From NCBI GenBank assembly GCA_030431095.1, contig JAUIJU010000004.1, positions 57,025 through 121,024 of the forward strand: 64,000 nt of DNA. The letters are read 5' to 3'. This DNA comes from Gammaproteobacteria bacterium (GTDB taxonomy: Bacteria > Pseudomonadota > Gammaproteobacteria > Xanthomonadales > SZUA-36). The notes under the pieces are model-generated. The model did not search any database. It saw only the letters and a list, made by a program, of their open reading frames with translations, and was not told the DNA's origin. Position numbers and translations under genes: made by a program. Shown in pieces: positions 17,696 to 27,119 of the stretch; positions within the stretch are counted from its first letter, which is position 1; each line of letters opens with the position of its first letter.

Positions 17696-19978
17696 TCAGG
17701 GCGCCGGCGTGTAAAACAGCGGCGGGTCGCGCCGCCCGAACGCGCCCAGGCCTTTCAGGCGCAGCTCCACGTACAGCGCATCGCGCTCGCCGCCATTGCG
17801 GTCGCGCAGGTAGCGTCGTGCCGCCACGCGCAACGCCCAGCAACAGCTTTCGTACTCCACGCCCACCAGGCCTTCGAGCAATTCGGAGTCCTCCAGCGAG
17901 TAGTTGACCCGACTGAACAGGCGCCAGCGTTCATTGATCGGCCACAGGTAGCGCACGTCGAACTGGTCCAGCCGGTCGCGGCGAAAGCGGTACTCGAAGG
18001 CCAGCCGGCTGCCGCCACGGGTACGGTGACCCAGACCCACGACACCCACGTCGAGTTCCCGGTTCTCCCAGCTCCACTGCACGCCCAGGCGCACGTTGGT
18101 GCGGTCCAGGGGGTGCCAGTTGAACTCGGCGATGAAGGGCGACGTGTCCTGGTCGAGGTCCTCTTCGTCGTCGTCCAGGGTGACGCGGGGCGGATCCAGG
18201 TAAAGAATCTGGCCGAAATTCAGGTTCCAGGTTTCGCGGCCGTTGCGGCCACTGAAGGACCGGGTGCTGGCTGCGATGGTCAGCTGGTTGGCGTCGGTCT
18301 GGCGATCGGCGCCGGTGAACCGGTTGGTGTGAAACAGTTGCGCATAGCCAAAGGTGAAATCACCCGTGTCGAAGTCGGGCAGGGCGGACTGGTCCTCGTA
18401 GGGCACGTACAGGTAGAACAGGCGCGGTTCCAGGGTTTGTGTCCCACCCCCCTTCGTGTCGCGCTCGAAGAACAGGCCGCTGTCGAGGCTGAAGACCGGC
18501 AACCCACGATCCGGCGAGCCTTCACCGGGATCGGATTCGTCACGCCAGTCGAGGTCGTAGGCCGTGTAGCGGTAACCGGCGCTGGCCTCGAAGAACCCCC
18601 AGTTGCGCTGGGTGTTCCACACCAGGCTGGGGAACAGGTCGACGCGGGCGCCGACCACGCCGATGTCACGGTCGAAGTACACCGCTTCGGCGTCGACGCG
18701 CGCGCCCAGGCCGCTGCGCCCCAGCGGTGCGTCCAGCATGTAGGCCAGCCGCGGCAGGCGGCGGTACGGCTCGCGGTCGAGCAGCACCGCGTCGTCGATG
18801 ACCTGAAAGTCATCCAGCAGCGCGGTGAAAATCCAGTAACGCCCGGCGCCGTCCAGGCTGGCGTTGCTGCGCAGGTACTGGCGCGAGGTCTGCGCCAGGT
18901 TGCCGCCGAAGTCCTGGAAGTACTCGTTGTCGCTGACCCGTTCCAGGTTGGCCCCGGCGCGCCAGGCGCGGTTGATGGCCATGTCCCAGCGCGCCAGGTA
19001 GTGCCAGCGGTCGTCGTCGGTTTCCCGGTCCGAGGGCAGCACGCTGAACTCCACCGTGCTGTAGCTGCGCCGCGTGAGCAGGCGATATTCGGCCGAGAGC
19101 ATGAAACCCCGCTCAGTGTAGTAGCGGGGGATCAGCGTGGCGTCCTGTTGCGGCGCAATGTTCCAGTAGTAGGGAATGCTCACTTCCAGGCCGTTGTCGT
19201 TGGCCGTGCTCAGTGAGGGGTAGAGAAAGCCGCTCTTGCGCCGGTCGTCGATGGGAAAGGTCATCCAGGGCAGGTACAGCACCGGCACCTTGCCCAGTTT
19301 CAGCCTGGCCCCGCGGGCCACGCCCACGCCCTCTTCGTGGCGCAGTTCCAGCTCCCGCGCCGACAGCAACCATTCCGGATCGTCGCCGGGGCAGGTCGTG
19401 AACCACAGGTTGACCAGTTCGGTGCGGTCGCTGCCGGTAACGTGCACCGCCTCGGCGCCGCCCTGGGCGCTGGAGCCGACCAGGCGGTAGCGCAGGTCGT
19501 TGAAATCCCCGTTGTCGTCGAACAGGCCGAACAGGCCGCTGGAGGCTTCCAGTTCGATCTGTGCGTCGCGATAGCGCAGCGGTGCCGGCAGGCTGACCAG
19601 GCCATTGTCCGGCCGGTAGCTCAGCACCTCAGTGGACAGGTACTGGTCGGCGCGGAACAGTTCCACGTTGCCGATCGCTTCGCCACGCTCCTGGACACGG
19701 GCATCGAAGGCCTCGGCGCGAATCCGCAGTGGCGCACCGCTGCGGTCGGGAACCGGGCCCAGGGTGGGCGCCAGGGCGGGCCCTGGGCAGGCGACGGCGA
19801 CATCGTTCGCCGCAACGGCGCCGGGAAACGCGATACAGATACAGGCCACGCCGGCCAGCGTCGCGGCCAGTCGTCGGAAGGAGGTGGGGCGCACTCGGAA
19901 TCCTGCCGTCAGGAACCGCGCTACGGTGTCACATTTTTTCAGCCGGTTCAATCCGGCCCGGACGTGCGGGTGGCTCAT
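17696..19978 (-). CDS. lptD: LPS-assembly protein LptD
   Basis: A 760-residue outer membrane protein that inserts lipopolysaccharide into the outer leaflet. ATG 19978 overlaps the preceding stop (ATGA). A GTG at 19894 would give a cleaner signal peptide (VRPTSFRRLAATLAGVAC..) and is a real alternative. An OstA/LptA-like jellyroll (about 100-230) is followed by a beta-barrel rich in aromatic and charged alternations. Cysteines in VACPGP, FTTCPGD and the ESCCWALR pair near the C-terminus match those that form the LptD inter-domain disulfides. SurA, its chaperone, is encoded just downstream. Confidence 0.95.
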   Translation of the reverse strand: MSHPHVRAGLNRLKKCDTVARFLTAGFRVRPTSFRRLAATLAGVACICIAFPGAVAANDVAVACPGPALAPTLGPVPDRSGAPLRIRAEAFDARVQERGEAIGNVELFRADQYLSTEVLSYRPDNGLVSLPAPLRYRDAQIELEASSGLFGLFDDNGDFNDLRYRLVGSSAQGGAEAVHVTGSDRTELVNLWFTTCPGDDPEWLLSARELELRHEEGVGVARGARLKLGKVPVLYLPWMTFPIDDRRKSGFLYPSLSTANDNGLEVSIPYYWNIAPQQDATLIPRYYTERGFMLSAEYRLLTRRSYSTVEFSVLPSDRETDDDRWHYLARWDMAINRAWRAGANLERVSDNEYFQDFGGNLAQTSRQYLRSNASLDGAGRYWIFTALLDDFQVIDDAVLLDREPYRRLPRLAYMLDAPLGRSGLGARVDAEAVYFDRDIGVVGARVDLFPSLVWNTQRNWGFFEASAGYRYTAYDLDWRDESDPGEGSPDRGLPVFSLDSGLFFERDTKGGGTQTLEPRLFYLYVPYEDQSALPDFDTGDFTFGYAQLFHTNRFTGADRQTDANQLTIAASTRSFSGRNGRETWNLNFGQILYLDPPRVTLDDDEEDLDQDTSPFIAEFNWHPLDRTNVRLGVQWSWENRELDVGVVGLGHRTRGGSRLAFEYRFRRDRLDQFDVRYLWPINERWRLFSRVNYSLEDSELLEGLVGVEYESCCWALRVAARRYLRDRNGGERDALYVELRLKGLGAFGRRDPPLFYTPAP

Positions 19979-21033
19979 GGGCAGGGCGTCTTCAGCCAGG
20001 CGGCGCGTTCGGTCGCCGAAGCGGCGCCGCGCGCACGCGCCAGCGCGTGGAAGCGGCGGAAATCCTGCCCGGCCTCGCGCCACAGCGCGTCGAAAGCGCA
20101 CAGCCCGCCGGTGTAGCTGGCGAACAGCGCCAGGTCGGCGTTGTTGGGTGGCGGCTCGAACCAGCCGCCGAAACGGTCGCGACCCTCCCAGCGCTCGTTG
20201 ACCAGCGCCCGGTAGCGCTGCTCCAGCGCGGCGAAGCGCTCCGCCTTGCCGGCGGCGAGTGAACCGCGCGCGCCTTCGTCGGCGTACAGGGCCGCCAGTG
20301 ACGCGCGGGTGTCGGCCAACAGGGCACGGAAGTCATCCGCGGCCTGCTGGTCGGTTTGCCAATCGGCCAGCGCGTCGTCCCGGCCGGTGTCCTCCAGCCA
20401 CGCGTGCACGCCGCGGCGCGCCACGAAGGTGGCATAGGACTCGTTGAAGGTGGTGTCGCCTTTCACGTACAGGGCCTGGTGCGCCAGCTCGTGGAACAGC
20501 GTGTCGGCCAGGCGGGTTTCCGGGCCTTCGAGCACCGCGCCGGGAATCGGATCGTCGAACCAGCCCAGGGTGGAATAGGCGCCGGCGGCGGACACCGAGA
20601 CGTCCATGCCCCGGTCACGCATGCGCCCGGCGAAACGCTCGGCGTCTTCGTGATCGAAATAGCCGCGATACGGAACGCAGCCCGCCACCAGGAAACACCA
20701 GCGCCGCGCGTCAAGGGAATAGGATGGCGTGGCGACCACGTTCCACGTGACCGCGCCCTCGTCCGGCGGGGTGAAACTGCGGTAGCCGCCCTCCGACGGC
20801 AGACCCAGGTGTTCGTCGGCATAGGCCAGCAGATCGCGCGCCGTCTCCAGGCGTTGCGCGATGGGGTCATTCGACTCAGCCCCGGCAAGATAGGCATCGA
20901 TGTCCAGGCGCTCGGCCTGGCGGCTGAAGTGTCCCGACACCGCTTGCGCGTAGTAGGCGGGACTGGCGCAGCCGGCGAGCAGTGACGCGGCCAGCAGCGC
21001 CGGCCCGGCGCCCGTCCAGCGGAATGGAATCAC
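19975..21033 (-). CDS. Predicted lipoprotein aminopeptidase (COG4324-like)
   Basis: A 352-residue protein starting at GTG 21033. Residues 1-21 are a lipoprotein signal ending in the lipobox LLAGC, with Cys22 as the lipidation site. The zinc-peptidase pattern [10 protein letters not shown] is followed by [10 protein letters not shown], giving two histidines and a downstream glutamate. This is the layout of the predicted aminopeptidase family COG4324. It should face the periplasm, anchored in a membrane. It overlaps msrB (GTGA) and lptD (ATGA), so it is firmly built into the lptD operon. The substrate is unknown. Confidence 0.8.
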   Translation of the reverse strand: MIPFRWTGAGPALLAASLLAGCASPAYYAQAVSGHFSRQAERLDIDAYLAGAESNDPIAQRLETARDLLAYADEHLGLPSEGGYRSFTPPDEGAVTWNVVATPSYSLDARRWCFLVAGCVPYRGYFDHEDAERFAGRMRDRGMDVSVSAAGAYSTLGWFDDPIPGAVLEGPETRLADTLFHELAHQALYVKGDTTFNESYATFVARRGVHAWLEDTGRDDALADWQTDQQAADDFRALLADTRASLAALYADEGARGSLAAGKAERFAALEQRYRALVNERWEGRDRFGGWFEPPPNNADLALFASYTGGLCAFDALWREAGQDFRRFHALARARGAASATERAAWLKTPCP

Positions 21034-21443
21034 TCCCCGTCACCGGCCGTCCCCGGGCGGAACACGAGGGCGGCGGAATTGATGCAGTAGCGCAGGCCGG
21101 TGGGCGGCGGCCCGTCGGGAAACACGTGACCCAGGTGCGCGTCGCAGCGCGGGCAGGTCAGTTCGGTGCGGATCATGCCGTGGCTCAGGTCGCGCGTCTG
21201 CACGATGCCGGCCTGTTCCAGTTCGCCGTGAAAGCTGGGCCAGCCACAGCCGGAATGGAACTTGCTGCCGGAATCGAACAGGGGGTGGTCGCAGCACACG
21301 CAGTGGTACGCGCCCGGCTCGAAAAAGTCGTTGTACTCGCCGCTGTGCGGACGCTCCGTGCCGGCCTGGCGGGTCACCCGGTATTGCTCGGGGCTGAGCT
21401 GTTCACGCCATTCATCCGCGCTTTTCTCGATCTTGTCCATCAT
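21030..21443 (-). CDS. msrB: Peptide-methionine (R)-S-oxide reductase
   Basis: A 137-residue MsrB that repairs methionine-R-sulfoxide. The catalytic cysteine is Cys120 (RYCINS). The structural zinc cysteines are Cys48/Cys51 and Cys97/Cys100 (CPRC). There is no signal peptide, so it is cytoplasmic. The ATG at 21443 overlaps the stop of the upstream transporter gene; the next codon is also ATG, so the exact start may be 21440. Confidence 0.96.
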   Translation of the reverse strand: MMDKIEKSADEWREQLSPEQYRVTRQAGTERPHSGEYNDFFEPGAYHCVCCDHPLFDSGSKFHSGCGWPSFHGELEQAGIVQTRDLSHGMIRTELTCPRCDAHLGHVFPDGPPPTGLRYCINSAALVFRPGTAGDGE

Positions 21444-22747
21444 CCCCCCAGGGTGCTGAGCAGGAAACCGACGAGTATAGCGGCCAGGGCCGCGGGTACG
21501 ATGAAGCGCAGCCAGGCCGTGGCCAGCCAGGCCAGGCCCGGCGGCAGGCCGCGCCCGATCTGCTCGCGCGTCACCGCCTTGCCCAGTCCCCAGCCCACGG
21601 CCAGCACCGCCAGCAGGGCGCCGAGCATGAACAGGCCGGAACCGAACACCAGGTCCAGCACGCCGATCCACTGCGGGTTGAAGCCGATGGGCAGCATCAC
21701 CGCGCAGGCCGCGCTGGTCACGATCCACAGCCAGTGCCGGCGCCGGCCGCGCGGCGCCACGTCGGCCAGCGCGCCGCTGACCGTGTCCAGCGCCGCCACC
21801 AGGGTGAGCATGGCCACCAGGCCCCAGCCGGCCAGGAACAGGGGCGCCAGCCAGCGCCCCCCGGGCATCACGGCGAACAGCCGGGGTAGGGTGTCGAACA
21901 GCAGGCCTGGCCCGGCCGCCAGGTCCAGGCCGAAGACCAGCACGGCCGGCACCACGAACAGCGCCGCCACCAGGGCCGCGCCCAGGTCCACCAGGCAGGT
22001 CGCGCCCGCGGTGGGGCCGATGGCCGCGTCGCGCGACAGGTAGCTGCCGTACATCACGCCCAGGGTGCCCGAAAGGCCCACCGAAAAGCAGGCCTGCCCC
22101 ATGGCGGCGAACCAGGTCGACGGGCCGGCCTGGGAAAAGTCGGGGCGCAGGAACGCCAGCAGGTGATCGGTCGCCCCCTCCAGGCGCAGCGTGGCGACCA
22201 CCAGGTACACGGCCGCGGCGCCGAACAGGGGCATGAGCAGCTTGTTGGCCGCCTCGATACCGCGGCGCAGGCCCTGCCGCACGACCGCGGCGCAGGCCAG
22301 CACCACCCCGAGGCCGATCATCAGTTGCAGGCCCTCGCGGCTCAGCCCGGCGCCGTAGTCCGCCAGGGAAGCGTCGGTGAAACCCCGGGTGGCGGCGAAC
22401 CCGGCGCTAAAGAACACGTTGGCGATCACGATGGCGTAGTAACAGGTGGCCATGAAGGCCGCCAGCAGGCCCAGGCTGCCGGCGAGCAGACCCAGACGGG
22501 GGCCGAACGCCGCCTGGAACGCGGCCAGCGGCCCGGAGCGGGTGGCGCGGCCCAGCGAAAACTCCGCGGCCAGCGCCGGGGCCGCCAGGGCCAGCATGAA
22601 CACGGTGTAGACCAGCAGGAAGGCGCTGCCGCCGTGCTGGCCCAGCATGTAGGGAAAGCGCCACACATTGCCCAGCCCGACGGCGAGGCCCGCCATGGTC
22701 AGCAGGGTGGCGAAGCGCGAGGAAAAGCGTTGTCGTTGTGCCGCCAT
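21440..22747 (-). CDS. NSS-family sodium-dependent transporter
   Basis: A 435-residue inner membrane protein of the neurotransmitter:sodium symporter family, related to bacterial amino acid transporters such as LeuT and MhsT. The first helix carries the signature [21 protein letters not shown], including the unwound sodium-binding stretch. About eleven to twelve helices follow. ATG 22745-22747 was chosen because the family similarity starts there; the open frame continues upstream without it. The substrate, probably an amino acid, is not determined. It heads the chain leading into msrB and lptD. Confidence 0.9.
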   Translation of the reverse strand: MAAQRQRFSSRFATLLTMAGLAVGLGNVWRFPYMLGQHGGSAFLLVYTVFMLALAAPALAAEFSLGRATRSGPLAAFQAAFGPRLGLLAGSLGLLAAFMATCYYAIVIANVFFSAGFAATRGFTDASLADYGAGLSREGLQLMIGLGVVLACAAVVRQGLRRGIEAANKLLMPLFGAAAVYLVVATLRLEGATDHLLAFLRPDFSQAGPSTWFAAMGQACFSVGLSGTLGVMYGSYLSRDAAIGPTAGATCLVDLGAALVAALFVVPAVLVFGLDLAAGPGLLFDTLPRLFAVMPGGRWLAPLFLAGWGLVAMLTLVAALDTVSGALADVAPRGRRRHWLWIVTSAACAVMLPIGFNPQWIGVLDLVFGSGLFMLGALLAVLAVGWGLGKAVTREQIGRGLPPGLAWLATAWLRFIVPAALAAILVGFLLSTLGG

Positions 22748-22834
22748 GGGTCGGGAATTGTACGGTATGCTGCAGGCACGAGGCCCGGCACACTGACCCC
22801 TGACCCAAGCATGAATGCATTCCCCGGAACCCGC

Positions 22835-23263
22835 ATGACGTCGCCCACCGCCGGGCCCTTTCACCTGGCCATCCCGGTGAACGACCTGGGCGCGGCGCGC
22901 CGTTTTTACGGCGAGACGGTCGGCTGCCCCGAGGGTCGCTCCGCCGACCACTGGGTCGACTTCGACTTTTTCGGCCACCAGCTGGTGTGCCACCTTGACG
23001 AAGCGCGCGGTGACGCGCCATTGCGCAACCCGGTGGACGGCGATGCCGTGCCGGTGCCGCATTTCGGCGTGGTGCTGTCCATGGCGGAATGGCAGGCCCT
23101 GGTCGATCGGCTGGAGGCGCGGGAGGTGGTCTTCGACATCCCGCCGAAAGTGCGCTTTCGCGGCGAGGTGGGCGAACAGGCCACCTGCTTCCTGACCGAT
23201 CCGGCGGGCAATGCCCTGGAGTTCAAGGCCTTCGCCGATCCCTCGCGGCTGTTCGCCCGGTGA
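22835..23263 (+). CDS. VOC (glyoxalase/dioxygenase) superfamily protein
   Basis: A 142-residue single-domain VOC protein, opening PFHLAIPVNDLGAARRFYGE and ending with DPAGNALEFKAF. These hold the usual metal-ligand positions (His near the start, Glu near the end). It resembles the COG3565 predicted dioxygenases. ATG 22835 is preferred because a GGAA lies five bases upstream; ATG 22811 is an in-frame alternative. The stop overlaps the next gene (GTGA). No substrate can be given. Confidence 0.82.
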   Translation: MTSPTAGPFHLAIPVNDLGAARRFYGETVGCPEGRSADHWVDFDFFGHQLVCHLDEARGDAPLRNPVDGDAVPVPHFGVVLSMAEWQALVDRLEAREVVFDIPPKVRFRGEVGEQATCFLTDPAGNALEFKAFADPSRLFAR

Positions 23264-23469
23264 TCAAGGTCTTCGAATCTTTCGACTACATGGAGGCGGG
23301 CCGGGTGCGGTCCCTGCTCGAGGCCAACGGTATCGAGACCTTCATGAAGAACGAGTTTTCCACCGGCGCCGTCGGCGACCTGCCGTTCCAGGAAGTGGCG
23401 CCCATGGTGTTCATCCTCAGGGAGGAGGACCTGCCGCTGGCCACCAGACTGATCCGGGACGAGGAATAG
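23260..23469 (+). CDS. DUF2007 family small protein
   Basis: A 69-residue protein starting at GTG 23260, overlapping the VOC gene stop by four bases. The pattern IKVFESFDYMEAGRVRSLLE..GIETFMKNE is that of DUF2007, a small ferredoxin-like fold often called a putative signal-transducing protein. The family binds or senses something near membranes in other proteins, but no function is established here. Confidence 0.85.
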   Translation: MIKVFESFDYMEAGRVRSLLEANGIETFMKNEFSTGAVGDLPFQEVAPMVFILREEDLPLATRLIRDEE

Positions 23470-23477
23470 ACCCGGCT

Positions 23478-25358
23478 TCAGCGGTCCCCCCGGTGCAGGG
23501 CCCGCACCGCCGCCTCGATCCGCGCCGCCGTGGCCTCTTCCGGCGGGATCGGTTCGCCGATGCGCAGTTCCACGGTCTTCCACAGCTTGCGCGGCCGTCG
23601 CTTGAGCAGCGGGTCGCTGCGGCTGAACAGGGAGCCCCACAGCCCACACAGCGCCATCGGCACCACCGTCACCGGGCGGCGTTCCAGGATGGTCTCGATG
23701 CCCGACCGGAAAGGCTGGATCTCCCCGTCCGCGGTGATGCCGCCTTCCGGGAAGATGCCCACCGGTTCGCCCTCGGCCAGTTCGGCGTCGATGCGCTCGA
23801 AGGCCTGGGCCAGCACGTCGGGGTGGGTCTTCGCCGAGCCGATGGGAATCGCCTTGCCGGCGTCGAACAGCCAGCGCAGCACCGGGGTCTTGTAAATGCC
23901 GTGGTACATCACGAAGCGCACCGGCCGCTGTACCGTGCCGCCGATGATCATGGGATCGACGAAGCTCACGTGGTTGGCCGCCAGCAGCACGGCGCCTTCC
24001 CCGGGCACGTGATCGAGCCCGTCGACCTTCACGCGGTACAGGGTGTGGATCAGCACCCAGGTCAGGAAGCGCAGCAGGAACTCGGGCACCAGGGTGTAGA
24101 TGTACAGCGCCACCACCGCGTTGAGAATGGCGGTGGCCATGAACAGCTCGGGGATCGAGAAATCCGCCACGCCCAGCATGAGGATGGCGAACAGCGCCGA
24201 GACCACCATGAACAGGGCATTGAGGATGTTGTTGCCGGCGATCACGCGTGAGCGGTGCGAGGCCTTCGAGCGGGCCTGCACCAGGGCATACAGCGGCACG
24301 ATGTAGAAGCCGCCGAAGACGCCGATCATCAGCAGGTCCAGCACGATGCGCCAGTTGGCGGCCTGGCCGAGAAAGCCCGTCACGCTCAGTCCGGGCGTCG
24401 GCGCCGCCGGGCTGGCGAAGTACAGGTCGAGGGCGAACACGGTCAGGCCGATGGAACCCAGGGGCACCAGCCCGATCTCCACGTCCCGGCGCGACAGCTT
24501 TTCGCACAGCAGCGAGCCGGCGCTGATGCCGACGATGAACAGGCCCAGCAGAAAGGACATCAGCCGCGCGTCGCCGCCCAGCACGTTCTGCGAGTAGCTG
24601 GGCACCTGCACCAGGATGGTGGCGCCGAAGAACCAGAACCACGAAATGCCCAGCACGCTGTTGAGCACGGTGCGGTTTTCGTTCAGGAACCGCAGATTGC
24701 GCACCGTCTCGGTGACCGGGTTCCAGTTGATGGGCAGTTCGGGGTCCACCGCCGCGGCCGCCGGAATGCGCCGGCTGGCCAGCCAGCCGATCACCGCCAC
24801 CACCAGCGCGGCGCCGCTGACCCAGACCGGCCAGGGCGCCTCGATGCCCGCCAGCAGGGGACCGGCGATGGTGCCGGCCAGGATGGCCACGAAGGTGCCC
24901 ATCTCCACCAGGGCGTTGCCGCCCACCAGTTCGTGGCGGTGCAGCACCTGCGGCAGGATGCCGTACTTGATGGGACCGAACAGGGTGGATTGCAGGCCCA
25001 GCAGGAACAGCACGCTGAACAGCAGGGGCAGGCTGTCCAGCCAGAAGCCCAGCGTGGCCAGCGCCATGATGCCCACCTCGAAGCCCTTGATGCGCCGGAT
25101 CTGCGCCGACTTTTCGAACTTGTCCGCGAACTGACCCACCAGCGCCGAGAACAGGAAGTAGGGCAGGATGAAGATCAGGGCGCTGAAATTGACCAGCTGG
25201 TCGGTGTTCATGCCGGCCAGGCTGCTGGCCTTGAACACCAGCAGGGCGGCCAGCGCGTTCTTGAAGATGTTGTCGTTCAGCGCCCCCAGCGCCTGCACCA
25301 GGAAAAAGGGGCCGAACCGCCGCTGGCGGAACAGGGTGAACTGGGACTGGCCGCTCAC
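23478..25358 (-). CDS. LplT-like MFS transporter fused to PlsC-type acyltransferase
   Basis: A 626-residue fusion. Residues 1 to about 410 are an MFS transporter of the lysophospholipid-flippase type (RRFGPFFLVQALGALNDNIFKN at the start, twelve helices). Residues about 430-626 are a 1-acylglycerophosphate acyltransferase domain with the catalytic NHVSFVDP (HX4D, His near 464) and FPEGG motifs. It should move lysophospholipids across the inner membrane and re-acylate them in one protein. It lacks the acyl-ACP synthetase third domain seen in LplT-Aas fusions, so acyl donors must come from elsewhere. The start is GTG 25358. The nupC gene ends 13 bases upstream. Confidence 0.92.
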   Translation of the reverse strand: MSGQSQFTLFRQRRFGPFFLVQALGALNDNIFKNALAALLVFKASSLAGMNTDQLVNFSALIFILPYFLFSALVGQFADKFEKSAQIRRIKGFEVGIMALATLGFWLDSLPLLFSVLFLLGLQSTLFGPIKYGILPQVLHRHELVGGNALVEMGTFVAILAGTIAGPLLAGIEAPWPVWVSGAALVVAVIGWLASRRIPAAAAVDPELPINWNPVTETVRNLRFLNENRTVLNSVLGISWFWFFGATILVQVPSYSQNVLGGDARLMSFLLGLFIVGISAGSLLCEKLSRRDVEIGLVPLGSIGLTVFALDLYFASPAAPTPGLSVTGFLGQAANWRIVLDLLMIGVFGGFYIVPLYALVQARSKASHRSRVIAGNNILNALFMVVSALFAILMLGVADFSIPELFMATAILNAVVALYIYTLVPEFLLRFLTWVLIHTLYRVKVDGLDHVPGEGAVLLAANHVSFVDPMIIGGTVQRPVRFVMYHGIYKTPVLRWLFDAGKAIPIGSAKTHPDVLAQAFERIDAELAEGEPVGIFPEGGITADGEIQPFRSGIETILERRPVTVVPMALCGLWGSLFSRSDPLLKRRPRKLWKTVELRIGEPIPPEEATAARIEAAVRALHRGDR

Positions 25359-25370
25359 CCGGTCGCCGTG

Positions 25371-26645
25371 TCAGGCCGCGAGCTGGGTCAGCACGCCGGC
25401 GATGGTGGCGGTCATCATGGTGGCCAGGGTGCCGCCGAATACCGCGCGCAGTCCCAGGCGGGCGATGTCGCCGCGGCGATCCGGCGCCAGCCCGCCGATG
25501 CCACCGATCTGGATGGCGATGGAAGAAAAGTTGGCGAAGCCGCACAGGGCGTAGGTGGAGATCAGCACCGACTGCGGCGCCAGCGTGTCCTTGATGTCGT
25601 TCAGGCTGGAATAGGCCAGGAACTCGTTGGCGATGACCTTTTCGCCGATCAGGCCGCCGACCGCGACGATGTCGGCCGAGGGCACGCCGATGACCCAGGC
25701 CAGCGGCGCCAGCAGGTAGCCCAGGATCAGCTTCAGCGACAGCGGCTGGCCGGCCGCCGCCTGCACGCCGGTGACCTCGCCCAGCCAGCCCAGGGGCCAG
25801 TCGATCATGGCGATCAGGGCGATGAAGGCCAGCAGCATGGCGCCCACGTTCAGCGCCAGGCGCAGGCCGTCGGCCGCGCCGTTGGCGGCGGCCTCGATGG
25901 TGTTGCCGGCGGTTTTTTCCACGTTCAGCTTCACCGTGCCCAGGGTCAGCGATTCGCCGGTTTCCGGGCGCAGGATCTTGGCGATCACGATGGTGGCCGG
26001 GGCGGCCATCACGCTGGCGGCCAGCAGGTGGCGCGCATAGAACAGCTGGGTGTCGGGGTCGGGCCCGCCCAGCATGGCGATGTAGGCGGCCAGCACCGCG
26101 CCGGCGATGGTCGCCATGCCGCCCACCATCATGGTGAACAGCTCCGACTCGGTCATCTTCGCGATGTAGGGCCGCACCACCAGCGGCGCCTCGGTCTGGC
26201 CCACGAACACGTTGGCCGCCACCGCCAGCGACTCGGAACCCGACACGCCCAGCACCTTCTGCATGACCCAGGCCATGCCCTGCACCACCTTCTGCATCAC
26301 GCCCAGGTGGTACAGCACGCCCATCAGGGCGGCGAAGAAGATGATGGTGGGCAGCACCTGGAAGGCGAACACGAAACCGAAAGCCATCGGGTTGGCCAGG
26401 TCGGAAAAGATGAACTCGGAGCCGACCATGGCGAAGCCCACGACCTTGACGAACACCCGTGAGAGAAAGTCGAACAGTTCGCGCCCGCCCGGCACCAGGA
26501 TGACCAGGATGGCGAACAGCAACTGCAGGCCCACGCCGGCCAGCACCAGCTTCCAGTTCACCGCGCGGCGCTCCATGGACACCACCCAGGCCAGGGCGAT
26601 GAGAACGGCCAGGCCGAAGAGTCCGAACGCGATGCTGCCGATCAT
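25371..26645 (-). CDS. nupC: Concentrative nucleoside transporter (CNT/NupC family)
   Basis: A 424-residue inner membrane protein that imports nucleosides with protons or sodium. The gate domain (FQVLPTIIFFAALMGVLYHLG), the core (GQTEAPLVVRPYI near 195) and the C-terminal YALCGFANFSSIAIQIGG near 385 are all intact. The GQTEAP motif is part of the nucleoside site. The next gene on the strand is the LplT fusion, 13 bases away. Confidence 0.94.
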   Translation of the reverse strand: MIGSIAFGLFGLAVLIALAWVVSMERRAVNWKLVLAGVGLQLLFAILVILVPGGRELFDFLSRVFVKVVGFAMVGSEFIFSDLANPMAFGFVFAFQVLPTIIFFAALMGVLYHLGVMQKVVQGMAWVMQKVLGVSGSESLAVAANVFVGQTEAPLVVRPYIAKMTESELFTMMVGGMATIAGAVLAAYIAMLGGPDPDTQLFYARHLLAASVMAAPATIVIAKILRPETGESLTLGTVKLNVEKTAGNTIEAAANGAADGLRLALNVGAMLLAFIALIAMIDWPLGWLGEVTGVQAAAGQPLSLKLILGYLLAPLAWVIGVPSADIVAVGGLIGEKVIANEFLAYSSLNDIKDTLAPQSVLISTYALCGFANFSSIAIQIGGIGGLAPDRRGDIARLGLRAVFGGTLATMMTATIAGVLTQLAA

Positions 26646-26808
26646 GAAGTGCTCCGGGATGGGAAGGCGTGGCGGTGGTCCCGCCGTGTCATTTCAGGGC
26701 AATGTAGCCGGTGCGGCTCATTCCGGCAAACAGCGAGGTTCCCGGATGAATTTCCGGGTGAATTCCTGACCAGGGAAACCGGGCGGCGCCGCCACCCGTC
26801 AGGGCGCC

Positions 26809-26958
26809 TCAGCGGTCGAGTGCTTCGACCGCCGCCGCAACGGTGGCGCCCTGGCTGCCGGATTCGGCGTCCAGGTGCAGCATGAAGAACACGAGGGCCG
26901 TGAAGACCACGAACAGCGCGGTTTTCCGGATTTCCGAGCGCTTCTTGTCCGTTTCCAT
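26809..26958 (-). CDS. Small single-pass membrane protein, 49 residues
   Basis: ATG 26958 is preceded by a near-consensus ribosome-binding site (GGGAGGTAACG). The product is 49 residues: a charged start (METDKKRSEIRK), one hydrophobic helix (TALFVVFTALVFFMLHL) and a short polar tail. No family is recognised. The strong translation signal and the clean membrane-protein layout make it a likely real gene. It precedes nupC by 164 bases on the same strand, and its position could mean a regulatory or accessory role. Confidence 0.6.
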   Translation of the reverse strand: METDKKRSEIRKTALFVVFTALVFFMLHLDAESGSQGATVAAAVEALDR

Positions 26959-27119
26959 CGTTACCTCCCGGGTTGCCTGGAACCTCCAGGCTTTCTTGGG
27001 GCGCACGAGCCAGTGAGCGAGACCCTCTACCCATACCAACGCGCCGGGTGTCCCGGCTGTATCACGACCCGGCGGGGGCCGCGCACGCACAAACCCGGCT
27101 TGCGGTATCGTTCCCTGCC

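Noticed and set aside
16310..19216. A 968-residue open frame on the plus strand
   Set aside because: It runs antisense to surA and lptD, which have unmistakable family motifs. The frame is a consequence of high GC and has no recognisable domain.
22906..25545. An 879-residue open frame on the minus strand
   Set aside because: It overlaps the LplT-acyltransferase fusion in another frame, is mostly Arg, Gly and Pro, and lacks any protein family character.
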